DNA of 43,626 nucleotides, from IMG/VR virus record IMGVR_UViG_3300022223_000009, positions 1-43,626 of that record. One strand, 5' to 3'. Origin of the DNA: a virus. The notes beneath the pieces are model-generated. The model was not told the DNA's origin, ran no database searches, and saw nothing but the letters and a program-made list of their open reading frames with translations. Shown here piece by piece: positions 1-5,695 of this stretch (positions within the stretch are counted from its first letter, which is position 1; every line of letters starts with the position of its first letter). A program made the position numbers and the translations under genes.

Positions 1-394
1 CCACCTCGAAGCCCTCGGGCAGCGACGGGACGGCTGTGGCAGGGGTGACGAGGTGGAACTGCTGCGACAGCTCCCCGAGCTTCTGGTTGACCTCGGCGGC
101 GTTGCGAGACGCGAGCAGCCCGCCCGACGAATGCCTCACCATCTCCCGCCCACCCTGCCGCGGTGCGGCCTGCTGCTGGGGCGGTGGAGCCGCCTGCTGA
201 GTGCCGCCTGCGGCGCGCCGCTGGAGCTCGGCCTGCGCCGCCTCCAGCCAGGCTCGGTCGCGGTCGGCGAAGCGCTTGCCGGGGTCCTGCTCCAGGTCTC
301 CGCCGATGCGCTTCACCCAGTACTCGATGTCGCGATCGTCTGCCTCTTCGATGGGTGTGCCCTTCTTGTTGCCGCCCGGGATCGTGAATTCCAT
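1..394 (-). CDS. Putative phage recombination-associated protein, N-terminal part (runs off left edge)
   Basis: The minus-strand frame opens at an ATG preceded by GAAGGGAAGGACATC, a good ribosome site, and is still open at base 1 after 131 codons. It begins MEFTIPGGNKKGTPIEEAD, like the small 'GKxKGTPI...YW' domains at the start of some phage proteins. A Gln/Ala/Pro-rich linker follows, and then a segment containing QQFHLVTPA and LPEGFEV. From memory, that segment precedes a block reading LGLTKxALDRIAGAAGISW in a conserved phage family. Exactly such a block opens the truncated minus-strand gene at the right edge. I infer that the two pieces belong to one gene split by the ends of the window. 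The function is not proven; proximity to a PD-(D/E)XK nuclease and SbcCD suggests recombination. Confidence 0.7.
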   Translation of the reverse strand, partial: MEFTIPGGNKKGTPIEEADDRDIEYWVKRIGGDLEQDPGKRFADRDRAWLEAAQAELQRRAAGGTQQAAPPPQQQAAPRQGGREMVRHSSGGLLASRNAAEVNQKLGELSQQFHLVTPATAVPSLPEGFEV

Positions 395-439
395 GATGTC
401 CTTCCCTTCTTTCTGTGCGCCCGCGGGCGCGGTAACTCT

Positions 440-661
440 CTACGAGGCCGCCCGGTCTGGCAGTCTCAGTGGCTCGCCCAGCTCCCGAAGCACAGCATCG
501 AGGGCGTCCTGCTCGACCTTCACCGTCATGCGCAGGCGCAGCTGACGGATCGCCTCGGCGTCGTGCCATCGCTCGCCCAGCTCCCTCTCGACGATGCGCC
601 AGCCCACCTTGCGCGCGATCCCCTCGAGGGTGCCGGGCAGAATGTCGCCGACATGCGTCAC
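440..661 (-). CDS. Hypothetical protein, 73 aa
   Basis: Small early-operon protein with a GTG start that overlaps the stop of the upstream gene (GTGA). The product begins MTHVGDILPGTLEGIARKVG and then carries a charged helical stretch rich in Arg and Glu. I recognise no domain and see no membrane segment. Coding is supported by the 4-base coupling and by codon third positions rich in G and C. It lies directly upstream of the split recombination gene in the leftward unit. Confidence 0.6.
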   Translation of the reverse strand: MTHVGDILPGTLEGIARKVGWRIVERELGERWHDAEAIRQLRLRMTVKVEQDALDAVLRELGEPLRLPDRAAS

Positions 662-840
662 GCTCTCCCGCCGCCCGCCATCTCGACCTGAAACCACGGC
701 AACGCGACGATCTCCTCCACGTCCTCCCAGAGCTTCGCGGCATCGGCGCCGGCATCGGCATCGGCGAAGCGGCCGAGCTCCTGCAGCTTTGTGCGCAGCC
801 AGGCGTGAGCGGCGACTCGCGGGGTCGTCTGAAGCTGCAT
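658..840 (-). CDS. Hypothetical protein, 60 aa
   Basis: The ATG overlaps the stop of the preceding gene (ATGA), and its own stop overlaps the next start. The product is a small acidic helical protein: a QLQTTPRVAAH N-terminus, then an Asp/Ala-rich middle and ...DVEEIVALPWFQVEMAGG at the end. No family is recognised. It is one of five consecutive coupled small genes whose products are probably made in similar amounts from one leftward message. Confidence 0.6.
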   Translation of the reverse strand: MQLQTTPRVAAHAWLRTKLQELGRFADADAGADAAKLWEDVEEIVALPWFQVEMAGGGRA

Positions 841-1208
841 CACGCCGCCTTCCCAGCCGGGTCGTTCCGCCCGGGCTCGAGGGCGTGGTCGCGCTGGCGC
901 AGCACGTCCTCCCCACGCTCGACGTAGGCGCGGGCGAAGCGGAGGATGGCGGCGCTCGCCTTCTCACGGCGCAGGTAGCACCGGTCCCACGCCTCTCTGC
1001 ACTCCGGGGAGCGCTCGCTGCCGATGGCGGTGTACTCGTGGCGCCAGGCGGCGTAGTGATCGCTGTAGGCTCTGTCAGCCTCGACCAACTCGACCAGCAA
1101 CGGCGCGATGCTCTCGGGCGCCTCGAGCAGGGCCTGGTGCTCGCGGACGACCCGCGAGGCGTCTGTGATGGCGGCCAGCGCAGCGGACAGGGTCTCGGCA
1201 CGGGTCAT
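840..1208 (-). CDS. Hypothetical helical protein, 122 aa
   Basis: The start chosen is the ATG in the ATGA overlap with the upstream gene; a GTG one codon earlier is possible. The product looks all-helical (MTRAETLSAALAAITDASRV... then REHQALLEAPES...), rich in Ala, Glu and Arg, with no signal or membrane segment. I cannot assign a function. Its position in the leftward unit argues for an early accessory role such as host takeover. Confidence 0.6.
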   Translation of the reverse strand: MTRAETLSAALAAITDASRVVREHQALLEAPESIAPLLVELVEADRAYSDHYAAWRHEYTAIGSERSPECREAWDRCYLRREKASAAILRFARAYVERGEDVLRQRDHALEPGRNDPAGKAA

Positions 1209-1522
1209 CACGCTGCCCTCCTCGGGTGACCGCTGCCGCCGCAGCGGGCGTACTTTGCATCCTCCAGCGCGTCCTGCAGCGCCTCGGCTGCTGGGGTATC
1301 GGTCCCGAGCACAGGCTGACGCCCGGAATGGAACGCCAGCCCGCTGTCAGCTTCCCACTCGGCATCAGCGGCAGCCTCATCGAGCGACCGCCCGTCGTCG
1401 ACAGCGATGTAGTGGACGCCGGCATCCTCCAGGTGAGTCCGGACCAGACTGCGAGCGTGGCCAGCGTCATCAGCTGAGACCCAGATCTCCACGTCGGCGC
1501 GTACGAGGTAGATGTCAGCCAT
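1208..1522 (-). CDS. Hypothetical protein, 104 aa
   Basis: Starts MADIYLVRADVEIWVSADDA, an alternating beta-strand pattern followed by helical acidic sequence. The ATG lies in the ATGGCTGA overlap with the upstream gene. The C-terminus ends CGGSGHPRRAA. No recognised domain. The 21 bp around its start codon are identical to the 21 bp around the start of the next gene upstream (1885-1905); see the repeat features. Confidence 0.6.
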   Translation of the reverse strand: MADIYLVRADVEIWVSADDAGHARSLVRTHLEDAGVHYIAVDDGRSLDEAAADAEWEADSGLAFHSGRQPVLGTDTPAAEALQDALEDAKYARCGGSGHPRRAA

Positions 1523-1535
1523 GGTCGGACTCCCG
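1515..1535. repeat. 21 bp direct repeat at gene junction, copy 1
   Basis: Identical to bases 1885-1905. It spans the overlap of one gene's stop and the next gene's start (CATGGCTGA on the minus strand). The distance between copies is exactly 370 bp, one gene unit. Confidence 0.85.
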
Positions 1536-1892
1536 CAGCGTCTCACAGATCGCGGTCTCGACCGCGTCCGTCACCTGACACTCCTCCAGCACCTCGGCCC
1601 CTTCATCGAGCGACTCGCGCACAGCGTCCGTCGTCAGCATGGGCACGAGAGCGCGATGCAATGCAGCGGGGTCGAGGACCGGGACGAAAGCCGCGCCGCC
1701 GCTGATGTCGAGCTCCGGCAGCTCGTCAGCTCGGAACAGCTCACGCGCGTCGGCAGCGAATCGATGGATCACGACGCCGGCCGGTTTTCTGCAGTAAGTG
1801 CACCCGAGGTGTGTCTCGATGACGTAGACGATACCATCAGGCCCGGGGAATCGGCGCTCGCCCTGATAGTCGTCACACGGACACTCAGCCAT
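1515..1892 (-). CDS. Hypothetical protein with CxC and CxxC pairs, 125 aa
   Basis: Begins MAECPCDDYQGERRF and has a second cysteine pair in HLGCTYCRK, so four Cys are placed as in a small zinc site; metal binding is inference. The remainder is acidic and helical, ending TLRESDHG. The start is the ATG of the ATGGCTGA overlap with the upstream gene. The last residues ESDHG are the same as the end of the upstream gene because both junctions carry one identical 21 bp sequence. The gene can therefore be viewed as a cassette framed by direct repeats. Function unknown. Confidence 0.6.
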   Translation of the reverse strand: MAECPCDDYQGERRFPGPDGIVYVIETHLGCTYCRKPAGVVIHRFAADARELFRADELPELDISGGAAFVPVLDPAALHRALVPMLTTDAVRESLDEGAEVLEECQVTDAVETAICETLRESDHG

Positions 1893-1905
1893 GGTCGGAC
1901 TCCCG
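1885..1905. repeat. 21 bp direct repeat at gene junction, copy 2
   Basis: Second identical copy of the junction sequence at 1515-1535. Recombination between the copies would remove one gene cleanly and leave the neighbouring stop and start codons intact. Confidence 0.85.
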
Positions 1906-2223
1906 GGCGCTCGGCAGGATGCCGAGCATTTGCTGGGAGAGCATGACGCGCGCGGCCTCGCGCAGCGACACATCGCCCTTTTCCACCGCGTCGACCAGAT
2001 CCGCAGCGCCGCGCGGGTCGTCCTGCCCGGCGATGTCCGCAGCCGCGTAGGCGTCGGCGTAGTGCAGCGCGATGCGGGCGTGATACTCTGCGCGCCTCTT
2101 GGCCTCCTCGGCGCACGCTGCCTCGACGAGCAGCCGTCCGTCGAGCGTCACCCAGTAGAGACTCACGCGCCCCTCGCGAGTCGCGGGCGGGGAGCGAAAC
2201 GTGAGCGTGGGTACTGGCTGCAT
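1885..2223 (-). CDS. Hypothetical protein, first gene of the leftward early unit, 112 aa
   Basis: The ATG is preceded by AGGAGACCACC, a strong ribosome site, and lies about 40 nt downstream of the predicted leftward promoter start. The product has an N-terminal strand-rich part (SLYWVTLDGRLLVEAACAEE) followed by Ala/Glu-rich helices, ending ARESDHG. No domain recognised. As promoter-proximal gene of the leftward operon it should be among the earliest expressed and directly controlled by the palindromic operator at 2270-2283. Confidence 0.7.
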   Translation of the reverse strand: MQPVPTLTFRSPPATREGRVSLYWVTLDGRLLVEAACAEEAKRRAEYHARIALHYADAYAAADIAGQDDPRGAADLVDAVEKGDVSLREAARVMLSQQMLGILPSARESDHG

Positions 2224-2269
2224 GGTGGTCTCCTCGTGTCTTGCTCGCGCATGCGGCGAGCCCTTGTCC

Positions 2270-2283
2270 AGGGTAGCTACCCT
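2270..2283. promoter_or_regulatory. Operator palindrome, left copy
   Basis: AGGGTAGCTACCCT is its own reverse complement. It shares 14 of 14 bases with the core of the right copy at 2541-2556. The likely ligand is the HTH protein encoded at 2564; this is inferred from position. Confidence 0.7.
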
Positions 2284-2297
2284 ATACCCCGCGTCAA
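2270..2297 (-). promoter_or_regulatory. Leftward early promoter with overlapping operator
   Basis: On the minus strand, TTGACG (2297-2292), a 16 bp spacer, then TACCCT (2275-2270), with transcription expected to start near 2263. The -10 lies inside the perfect 14 bp palindrome AGGGTAGCTACCCT (2270-2283). That geometry is typical of repression by a dimeric HTH protein. The same palindrome sits at the same place in the divergent rightward promoter. Confidence 0.65.
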
Positions 2298-2402
2298 GAC
2301 AAAAATTCCCCCCTCTGCCTCCCGTGTGACATTCGTCAGCTCAAATCGCTTGCTCACAGCATGCCGGGGGAGCCAGACTAGATGCGAGCAAAGGAGACGC
2401 CG

Positions 2403-2543
2403 ATGGGGTGCTGCGCAAGTGAGGCGATGGCTAGAGCAGGGATGCCCAGCGAGGGTCAGCCCGACCCAGGCAAGCTGGCTGAGGCCCTGATTGGGCCCAA
2501 GTGGCTAGAGTTGGCGCCACGACCCTTGACAGGAAGGGGATAG
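2403..2543 (+). CDS. Possible small protein, 46 aa, in the control region
   Basis: A short open frame preceded by AAAGGAGACGCCG, a good ribosome site, begins MGCCASEAMARAGMPSEGQ and ends ...PRPLTGRG at a TAG inside the right operator. It fills most of the otherwise empty 340-base control region. No family recognised and no clear promoter of its own. The alternative is that this is untranslated leader or control DNA. Confidence 0.35.
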   Translation: MGCCASEAMARAGMPSEGQPDPGKLAEALIGPKWLELAPRPLTGRG

Positions 2544-2555
2544 GGTAGCTACCCT
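2526..2555 (+). promoter_or_regulatory. Rightward promoter of the regulator gene, probably giving a leaderless mRNA
   Basis: TTGACA (2526-2531), 18 bp spacer, TACCCT (2550-2555). The ATG of the HTH gene begins at 2564, so transcription should start within one or two bases of the start codon. No Shine-Dalgarno sequence precedes the ATG, which agrees with leaderless translation as known for lambda cI from PRM. Confidence 0.65.
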
Positions 2556-2556
2556 A
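2541..2556. promoter_or_regulatory. Operator palindrome, right copy
   Basis: TAGGGTAGCTACCCTA is a perfect 16 bp palindrome covering the -10 of the rightward promoter. It has the same core as 2270-2283. The two copies are about 270 bp apart, one per divergent promoter, so one protein could shut both and could loop the DNA. Confidence 0.75.
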
Positions 2557-2563
2557 GTCGCTC

Positions 2564-2839
2564 ATGAGGCAACAGATCGGTGAGCCCGATGGGCCAAGCA
2601 AGTTGGAGGCGTTCCTGGACCACCACAAGATCCCGGTGAAGGAGGCCGCACGTCAGCTCAAGGTGAGCCATGCCAGCGTGTTCGATTGGCTTGCCGGCAG
2701 GAGGTCCCCGAGCACGCGGTGGCGCCAGCGGATCGCCGTCTGGACGAGGGATGAGGTGCCCGAGCTGTCGTGGATGACAGCTAGCGAGCGGCGGGAGTTG
2801 CAGAAGCAGCGGCCTTTCGACGCAACAGGGACGTCGTGA
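2564..2839 (+). CDS. Small HTH (XRE-like) transcriptional regulator, probable repressor, 91 aa
   Basis: The central part, roughly residues 20-60, reads as a helix-turn-helix: EAARQLKVSHASVFDWLAGRR followed by a basic segment. It is a one-domain protein without a C-terminal autocleavage domain, so it would not be a LexA-type inducible repressor. It is immediately downstream of operator and promoter and has no ribosome site, so leaderless translation is likely. Because the operator covers its own -10 it should be autoregulated. I infer it is the lysogeny switch regulator; a Cro-like role is equally possible. The GTG of the next coupled frame overlaps its stop. Confidence 0.75.
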   Translation: MRQQIGEPDGPSKLEAFLDHHKIPVKEAARQLKVSHASVFDWLAGRRSPSTRWRQRIAVWTRDEVPELSWMTASERRELQKQRPFDATGTS

Positions 2840-3035
2840 CTCTGCCCGTCGGTGGGCTGCCCCGCCGGAGAAGCGGGAGAGCACCGAACCGCGGCCGACC
2901 AAGCTGCAGGAGACCGAGGCAGGCCGGCTGGCGCTGGCCTACGCAGCGGGGACCGAGGCGTGCGCGGAGGTGCTGAGGCGGGAGGGGTACGAGGTAGCGC
3001 CGCCGGAAGAGGCGGCAGGAAGGCAGGCAGCGTGA
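2836..3035 (+). pseudogene. Small gene with an apparent frameshift near 2860
   Basis: A GTG overlapping the regulator stop (GTGA) opens a frame starting MTLPVGGLP. The convincing coding sequence, however, is one frame over: PPEKRESTEPRPTKLQE... to ...EEAAGRQAA, with GC-rich third positions. It ends in a TGA overlapping the next GTG start at 3032. That second frame has no ATG, GTG or TTG start after its last upstream stop. A one-base change at the CCCC run near 2860 would join both into a protein of about 65 residues. It is either a sequencing indel, a real mutation or a programmed shift. Confidence 0.5.
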
Positions 3036-3271
3036 AACGACGAGGATTCTTCGCGGCGCTCAGCGCCATGGTCGCTGGCTCGGTCGGCAAGGCGGAAGCG
3101 GCGCCGCGGCTGACGTTCTCGAACGACGCGCGCGGGTTCTACACCTACGTGCTCGACGTGGAGACCAGCCCGGAGCTGCAACGGCGGCTGGATGCGCTGA
3201 CGCGGGATCTTCGCGCGCACGGACTGCTCAGTGACGACGGAAATTCAGATCAGGGAAGCGCGTCCTCATGA
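3032..3271 (+). CDS. Hypothetical protein with twin-Arg/signal-like N-terminus, 79 aa
   Basis: GTG start in a GTGA overlap with the preceding frame. The N-terminus MKRRGFFAALSAMVAGSVG has an RR pair followed by a hydrophobic stretch and AEA, which resembles a twin-arginine or Sec signal with possible cleavage after about residue 23. The rest (PRLTFSNDARGFYTYVLDV...) is a small soluble domain. I cannot name it. Its 3' end overlaps the convergent minus-strand gene by 44 bp. Confidence 0.55.
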   Translation: MKRRGFFAALSAMVAGSVGKAEAAPRLTFSNDARGFYTYVLDVETSPELQRRLDALTRDLRAHGLLSDDGNSDQGSASS

Positions 3272-3455
3272 TGTCCACAGCCGTGTCGAGGAGTTGCTCC
3301 TGCAGTGCCGCGAGATCGGCCTCTTTCGGCGCGGCCAGTCGAAGCGCCGCGATCATGCCAATCGAGTGCGCGCTCGCGATCCCGTCGATGATCTGTGCCT
3401 CGCGCTCAGAGACGCGATCCCTGTCGAAGTCCCACGGTGGTTCTTTGATGCCCAT
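3228..3455 (-). CDS. Hypothetical acidic helical protein, 75 aa, antisense to neighbours
   Basis: This frame has good codon usage and a plausible soluble helical product: MGIKEPPWDFDRDRVSERE... then ...EADLAALQEQLLDTAVDIM. The start is the first ATG that keeps this composition; no clear Shine-Dalgarno precedes it. It lies alone on the minus strand within the rightward unit, convergent with the 3032-3271 gene. No domain recognised. Confidence 0.5.
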   Translation of the reverse strand: MGIKEPPWDFDRDRVSEREAQIIDGIASAHSIGMIAALRLAAPKEADLAALQEQLLDTAVDIMRTRFPDLNFRRH

Positions 3456-3501
3456 GGTGGAGGACGGTAGGGGAGAAGCCGGGTCAGCGGAAGTTGACCG
3501 A

Positions 3502-3648
3502 GTGTTCAGCGGTTCTCGCAGCCTCCACGGCACCCTCGTCCACCTCCTGGAGCTGGAGCAGCGCAAGGCTTTCGAGGCGCGCGACTTCGAGCAGCTGCAG
3601 CACCTGGAGCGGCTGCTGTGGCTGGCTGAGGGGAGGAGGGCGGCGTGA
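3502..3648 (+). CDS. Hypothetical protein, 48 aa
   Basis: GTG start with GGAAG eight bases upstream; ATG codons at 3448 and 3454 in the same frame would lengthen it but lack a ribosome site. The product is one amphipathic helix rich in Leu, Glu and Arg (HLLELEQRKAFEARDFEQLQ). Its stop overlaps the GTG of the Xis-like gene, which supports coupled translation. Function unknown. Confidence 0.45.
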   Translation: MFSGSRSLHGTLVHLLELEQRKAFEARDFEQLQHLERLLWLAEGRRAA

Positions 3649-4043
3649 CGGCCCCCGCTCTCACCGAGAGCGCCTCCGGCCTCCTCACGCGCCGCGAGGC
3701 TGCCGCCTATCTGCGCGTCTCCCTGGCGACCCTTGACGCTCACGTCCGCCCGGCCGTACCCCCGAGGCAGATAGGTCGCCGGGTCTTCTGGCGCCGAGGA
3801 GATCTCGATCAATGGCTCGCCAATCAGGAGGATGGGTCCTGCGACGCCGCTCCGAGGGCGGCGTCTACTACGCGCGGTGGACCATCGCTGGCCGCACTAC
3901 CGAGCGATCCACGTTCGCTCGCCAGGAGAGAGAGGCTCGAGAGGCGGCGGCGCGAATGTACGCTCATGCAGTCGGCGCAGCGAAGCGACGGCGGCCGCGC
4001 CGAGCCGGCTCCGGTGGTGTCTCTCTCGAGGAGGCAGGGCTAG
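3645..4043 (+). CDS. MerR/excisionase-type HTH protein (putative Xis)
   Basis: Residues about 14-60 form the compact winged-HTH of the excisionase/HTH_17 group: LLTRREAAAYLRVSLATLDAH, then IGRRVFWRRGDLDQWL. Such proteins bend DNA to direct phage excision or act as regulators. It sits directly before the integrase gene. The GTG start overlaps the previous stop. The frame stays open 231 bp into the integrase gene, and that low-complexity tail is probably incidental. The recognisable domain ends near base 3830, at the integrase start, so a frameshift fusion of the two is conceivable. Confidence 0.7.
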   Translation: MTAPALTESASGLLTRREAAAYLRVSLATLDAHVRPAVPPRQIGRRVFWRRGDLDQWLANQEDGSCDAAPRAASTTRGGPSLAALPSDPRSLARRERLERRRRECTLMQSAQRSDGGRAEPAPVVSLSRRQG

Positions 4044-4933
4044 CATGGCTCGCGTCGCTCGAGGCCACCTACGACGCCGACACGGTGCGGCTCTACGAGC
4101 TGTACCTATCGACGCACTGGATGCCGCGATGGCTCCACCTGTCGGACGTGACCGAAGGCGAGACGACGGCCTACCGGGACGAGCGACTGGGGAGCGTGAG
4201 GGCCTCGACAGTGCGGCACGAGCTGTCGGCGCTGCGGGGGCTGCTGCGTCACGCGGGCCGCGAGGTGGTGGTGCCCTCGGTGCCGCGCCACGCGGTGGGA
4301 GAGAGCCAGCACGTGCGGCGGGAGTCCGCCCCCGAGCTCTCCCCCGACCAGGTGGAGGCGCTGCTCGATGCGCTGCCGGAGTACACCACGAGTCACCGCT
4401 GCCAGCGGTGGCCGGTGCGCGGGCGCTACATCGTGCAGTACGAGACGGGGCTGCGCAGCTCCACGATCGCCGCGCTGAGCGCGCCGGACTGCTACCGCGT
4501 GGGGGCGGCGTGGCTGCGGGTCTTCGCCGGCTCCGACAAGGCGCGGGCGGCTCGCGATGTGCCGCTGTCGGATCGGGCTCGCGCCTATCTCGACGCGGCC
4601 TGCCCCGACGAGGGGCTGATATTTGGGGCGCCGGACCTGCGGGAAGCGTGGCGCCGGGCCTGCGCTGCGGCGCTGCCCCCGGAGCTCGCCCGGCGGGTTA
4701 TCCCGTCCCACCTGCGGAGCGCGAGAGCCACGCACCTGCTGGACGACGGGGCGCCCCTGTCCGGCGTCCAGTATCTGCTGGGGCACGCCAGGACCAGCAC
4801 CACGTCGATCTACGTGCGGCCGTCGATGCGGGCGGCCATGGCCGCCCTGGAGGCCACGGACCGGGCTGTCAAACTGGGGGCCCCCAAGAAAGAGCGCAGG
4901 GGGCGAGCGCGGCCGAAATCGAAATCCGGCTAA
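3812..4933 (+). CDS. int: Tyrosine-type site-specific integrase, 373 aa
   Basis: N-terminal arm-binding-like segment (WVLRRRSEGGVYYARW), a core-binding helical domain around residues 70-170 and a C-terminal catalytic domain. Visible catalytic residues are Arg in ETGLRSS (near residue 215), Arg in SHLRS (near 300), His in LLGHARTS (near 324) and the nucleophile Tyr in SIYVRP (near 334). At the first box-II His position of the usual HxLR the residue is Ser, with His one place later. The attP core lies 8 bp beyond the stop codon. The enzyme should integrate the phage at a host tRNA-Leu gene and, with the Xis-like protein, excise it. Confidence 0.93.
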   Translation: MARQSGGWVLRRRSEGGVYYARWTIAGRTTERSTFARQEREAREAAARMYAHAVGAAKRRRPRRAGSGGVSLEEAGLAWLASLEATYDADTVRLYELYLSTHWMPRWLHLSDVTEGETTAYRDERLGSVRASTVRHELSALRGLLRHAGREVVVPSVPRHAVGESQHVRRESAPELSPDQVEALLDALPEYTTSHRCQRWPVRGRYIVQYETGLRSSTIAALSAPDCYRVGAAWLRVFAGSDKARAARDVPLSDRARAYLDAACPDEGLIFGAPDLREAWRRACAAALPPELARRVIPSHLRSARATHLLDDGAPLSGVQYLLGHARTSTTSIYVRPSMRAAMAALEATDRAVKLGAPKKERRGRARPKSKSG

Positions 4934-4940
4934 AAACCAG

Positions 4941-4999
4941 TGCGAAGGAGAGGACTCGAACCTCCACGGGAGTTACCCCACTAGCACCTCAAGCTAGCG
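4941..4999 (-). other. attP core: 3' half of a tRNA-Leu(GAG) gene
   Basis: Read on the minus strand this is a tRNA 3' half. It has a perfect 5 bp anticodon stem CTAGC/GCTAG around loop TTGAGGT (anticodon GAG), a long class II variable arm, a T arm GGAGG-TTCGAGT-CCTCT, the acceptor strand CCTTCGC and discriminator A. The 5' half (D arm) is absent and no CCA follows. Lying 8 bp after an integrase gene, this is the standard signature of a phage attachment site that restores the host tRNA-Leu gene upon integration. Confidence 0.9.
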
Positions 5000-5057
5000 A
5001 GAATCGCAGGAAATGCGGCAAAAACAGGCCCAATAGCGCCCTGAGACGGGCAGAAAA

Positions 5058-5099
5058 CTGGGGGGATTTTTCTCAACTTGGGGGGATTCTTGGGGGGCT
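5058..5099. repeat. Three TTGGGGGG(ATT) direct repeats beside attP
   Basis: CTGGGGGGATT at 5058, TTGGGGGGATT at 5078 and CTTGGGGGGCT at 5089 lie 60-160 bp from the core on the side away from int. Spacings of about 20 and 11 bp place them on one helix face, as expected for integrase arm-type or accessory protein sites. The assignment is inference. Confidence 0.45.
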
Positions 5100-5128
5100 G
5101 CTGGTGGCGTGGGTGGAGGGAGGGGCTG

Positions 5129-5695
5129 ATGCCTGACCTCACTCTCCCCGGCATCGTCCCGCGCGCCAGCTGCCCCCAGGCCGTGTTCTCCCCTTGCGCG
5201 ACATGCGGCACCACCGCTCTCTGCGGGCCGCACGGTCACCAGTCCTACCGCTACTCCTTGCAGTGGCCCACCGGCGTGGACGCCGACACCTTTGCGCTCT
5301 TCGTGCTGGCCAACCCGAGCAAGGCCACGGCCGAAGAGGCCGACCCGACAATCCGCAGGTGCATCGGCTACGCCAGGCGCTGGGGGTACGGCTGGGCGCT
5401 CATTGGGAACGCCCGAGCATGGCGTGAGACCGACCCCGACCTGGTGCCCCCCGACCCGAAGGCGATCGGGCCGTACAACGATGACTGTCTACGGCACCTG
5501 CTCGGATTCTCGGGCATCGTGGTTTGCGGCTGGGGCAAGCTCGGCGGAGCACGTGGACCTGAGGTGCTGAGGCTCATCCGCGCGGCGGGGAAGGTCCCGC
5601 ACGCGCTGCAGCTGAACAAGGACGGCAGCCCCGCTCACCCGCTGTACCTGAGGGGTGACCTGGTGCCGGTAGCGATGGGAGGGGCCCATGACTGA
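5129..5695 (+). CDS. DUF1643 family protein, 188 aa
   Basis: The ATG is preceded by GGAGGGAGGGG. The domain spans about residues 35-185: YRYSLQW near the start, FVLANPSKATAEEADPTI, then RCIGYARRWGYGWALIGNARAW with TDPDLVPPDP, IGPYNDD and VVCGWGKLGG. These are the recurring blocks of DUF1643, a family frequent in phages and near restriction or DNA-modification genes but without an established reaction. An extra N-terminal cysteine cluster (ASCPQ...SPCATCGTTALCG) could bind zinc. It opens the modification/replication unit beyond attP. Confidence 0.8.
   Translation: MPDLTLPGIVPRASCPQAVFSPCATCGTTALCGPHGHQSYRYSLQWPTGVDADTFALFVLANPSKATAEEADPTIRRCIGYARRWGYGWALIGNARAWRETDPDLVPPDPKAIGPYNDDCLRHLLGFSGIVVCGWGKLGGARGPEVLRLIRAAGKVPHALQLNKDGSPAHPLYLRGDLVPVAMGGAHD

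Noticed and set aside
4941-4999. A functional tRNA-Leu gene
   Set aside because: Only the 3' half is present; D arm and 5' acceptor strand are missing, so it is an attachment core.
3832-5136. 434-codon frame overlapping integrase and attP
   Set aside because: Shadow frame: integrase has the catalytic residues, and the tail of this frame is translated tRNA sequence.
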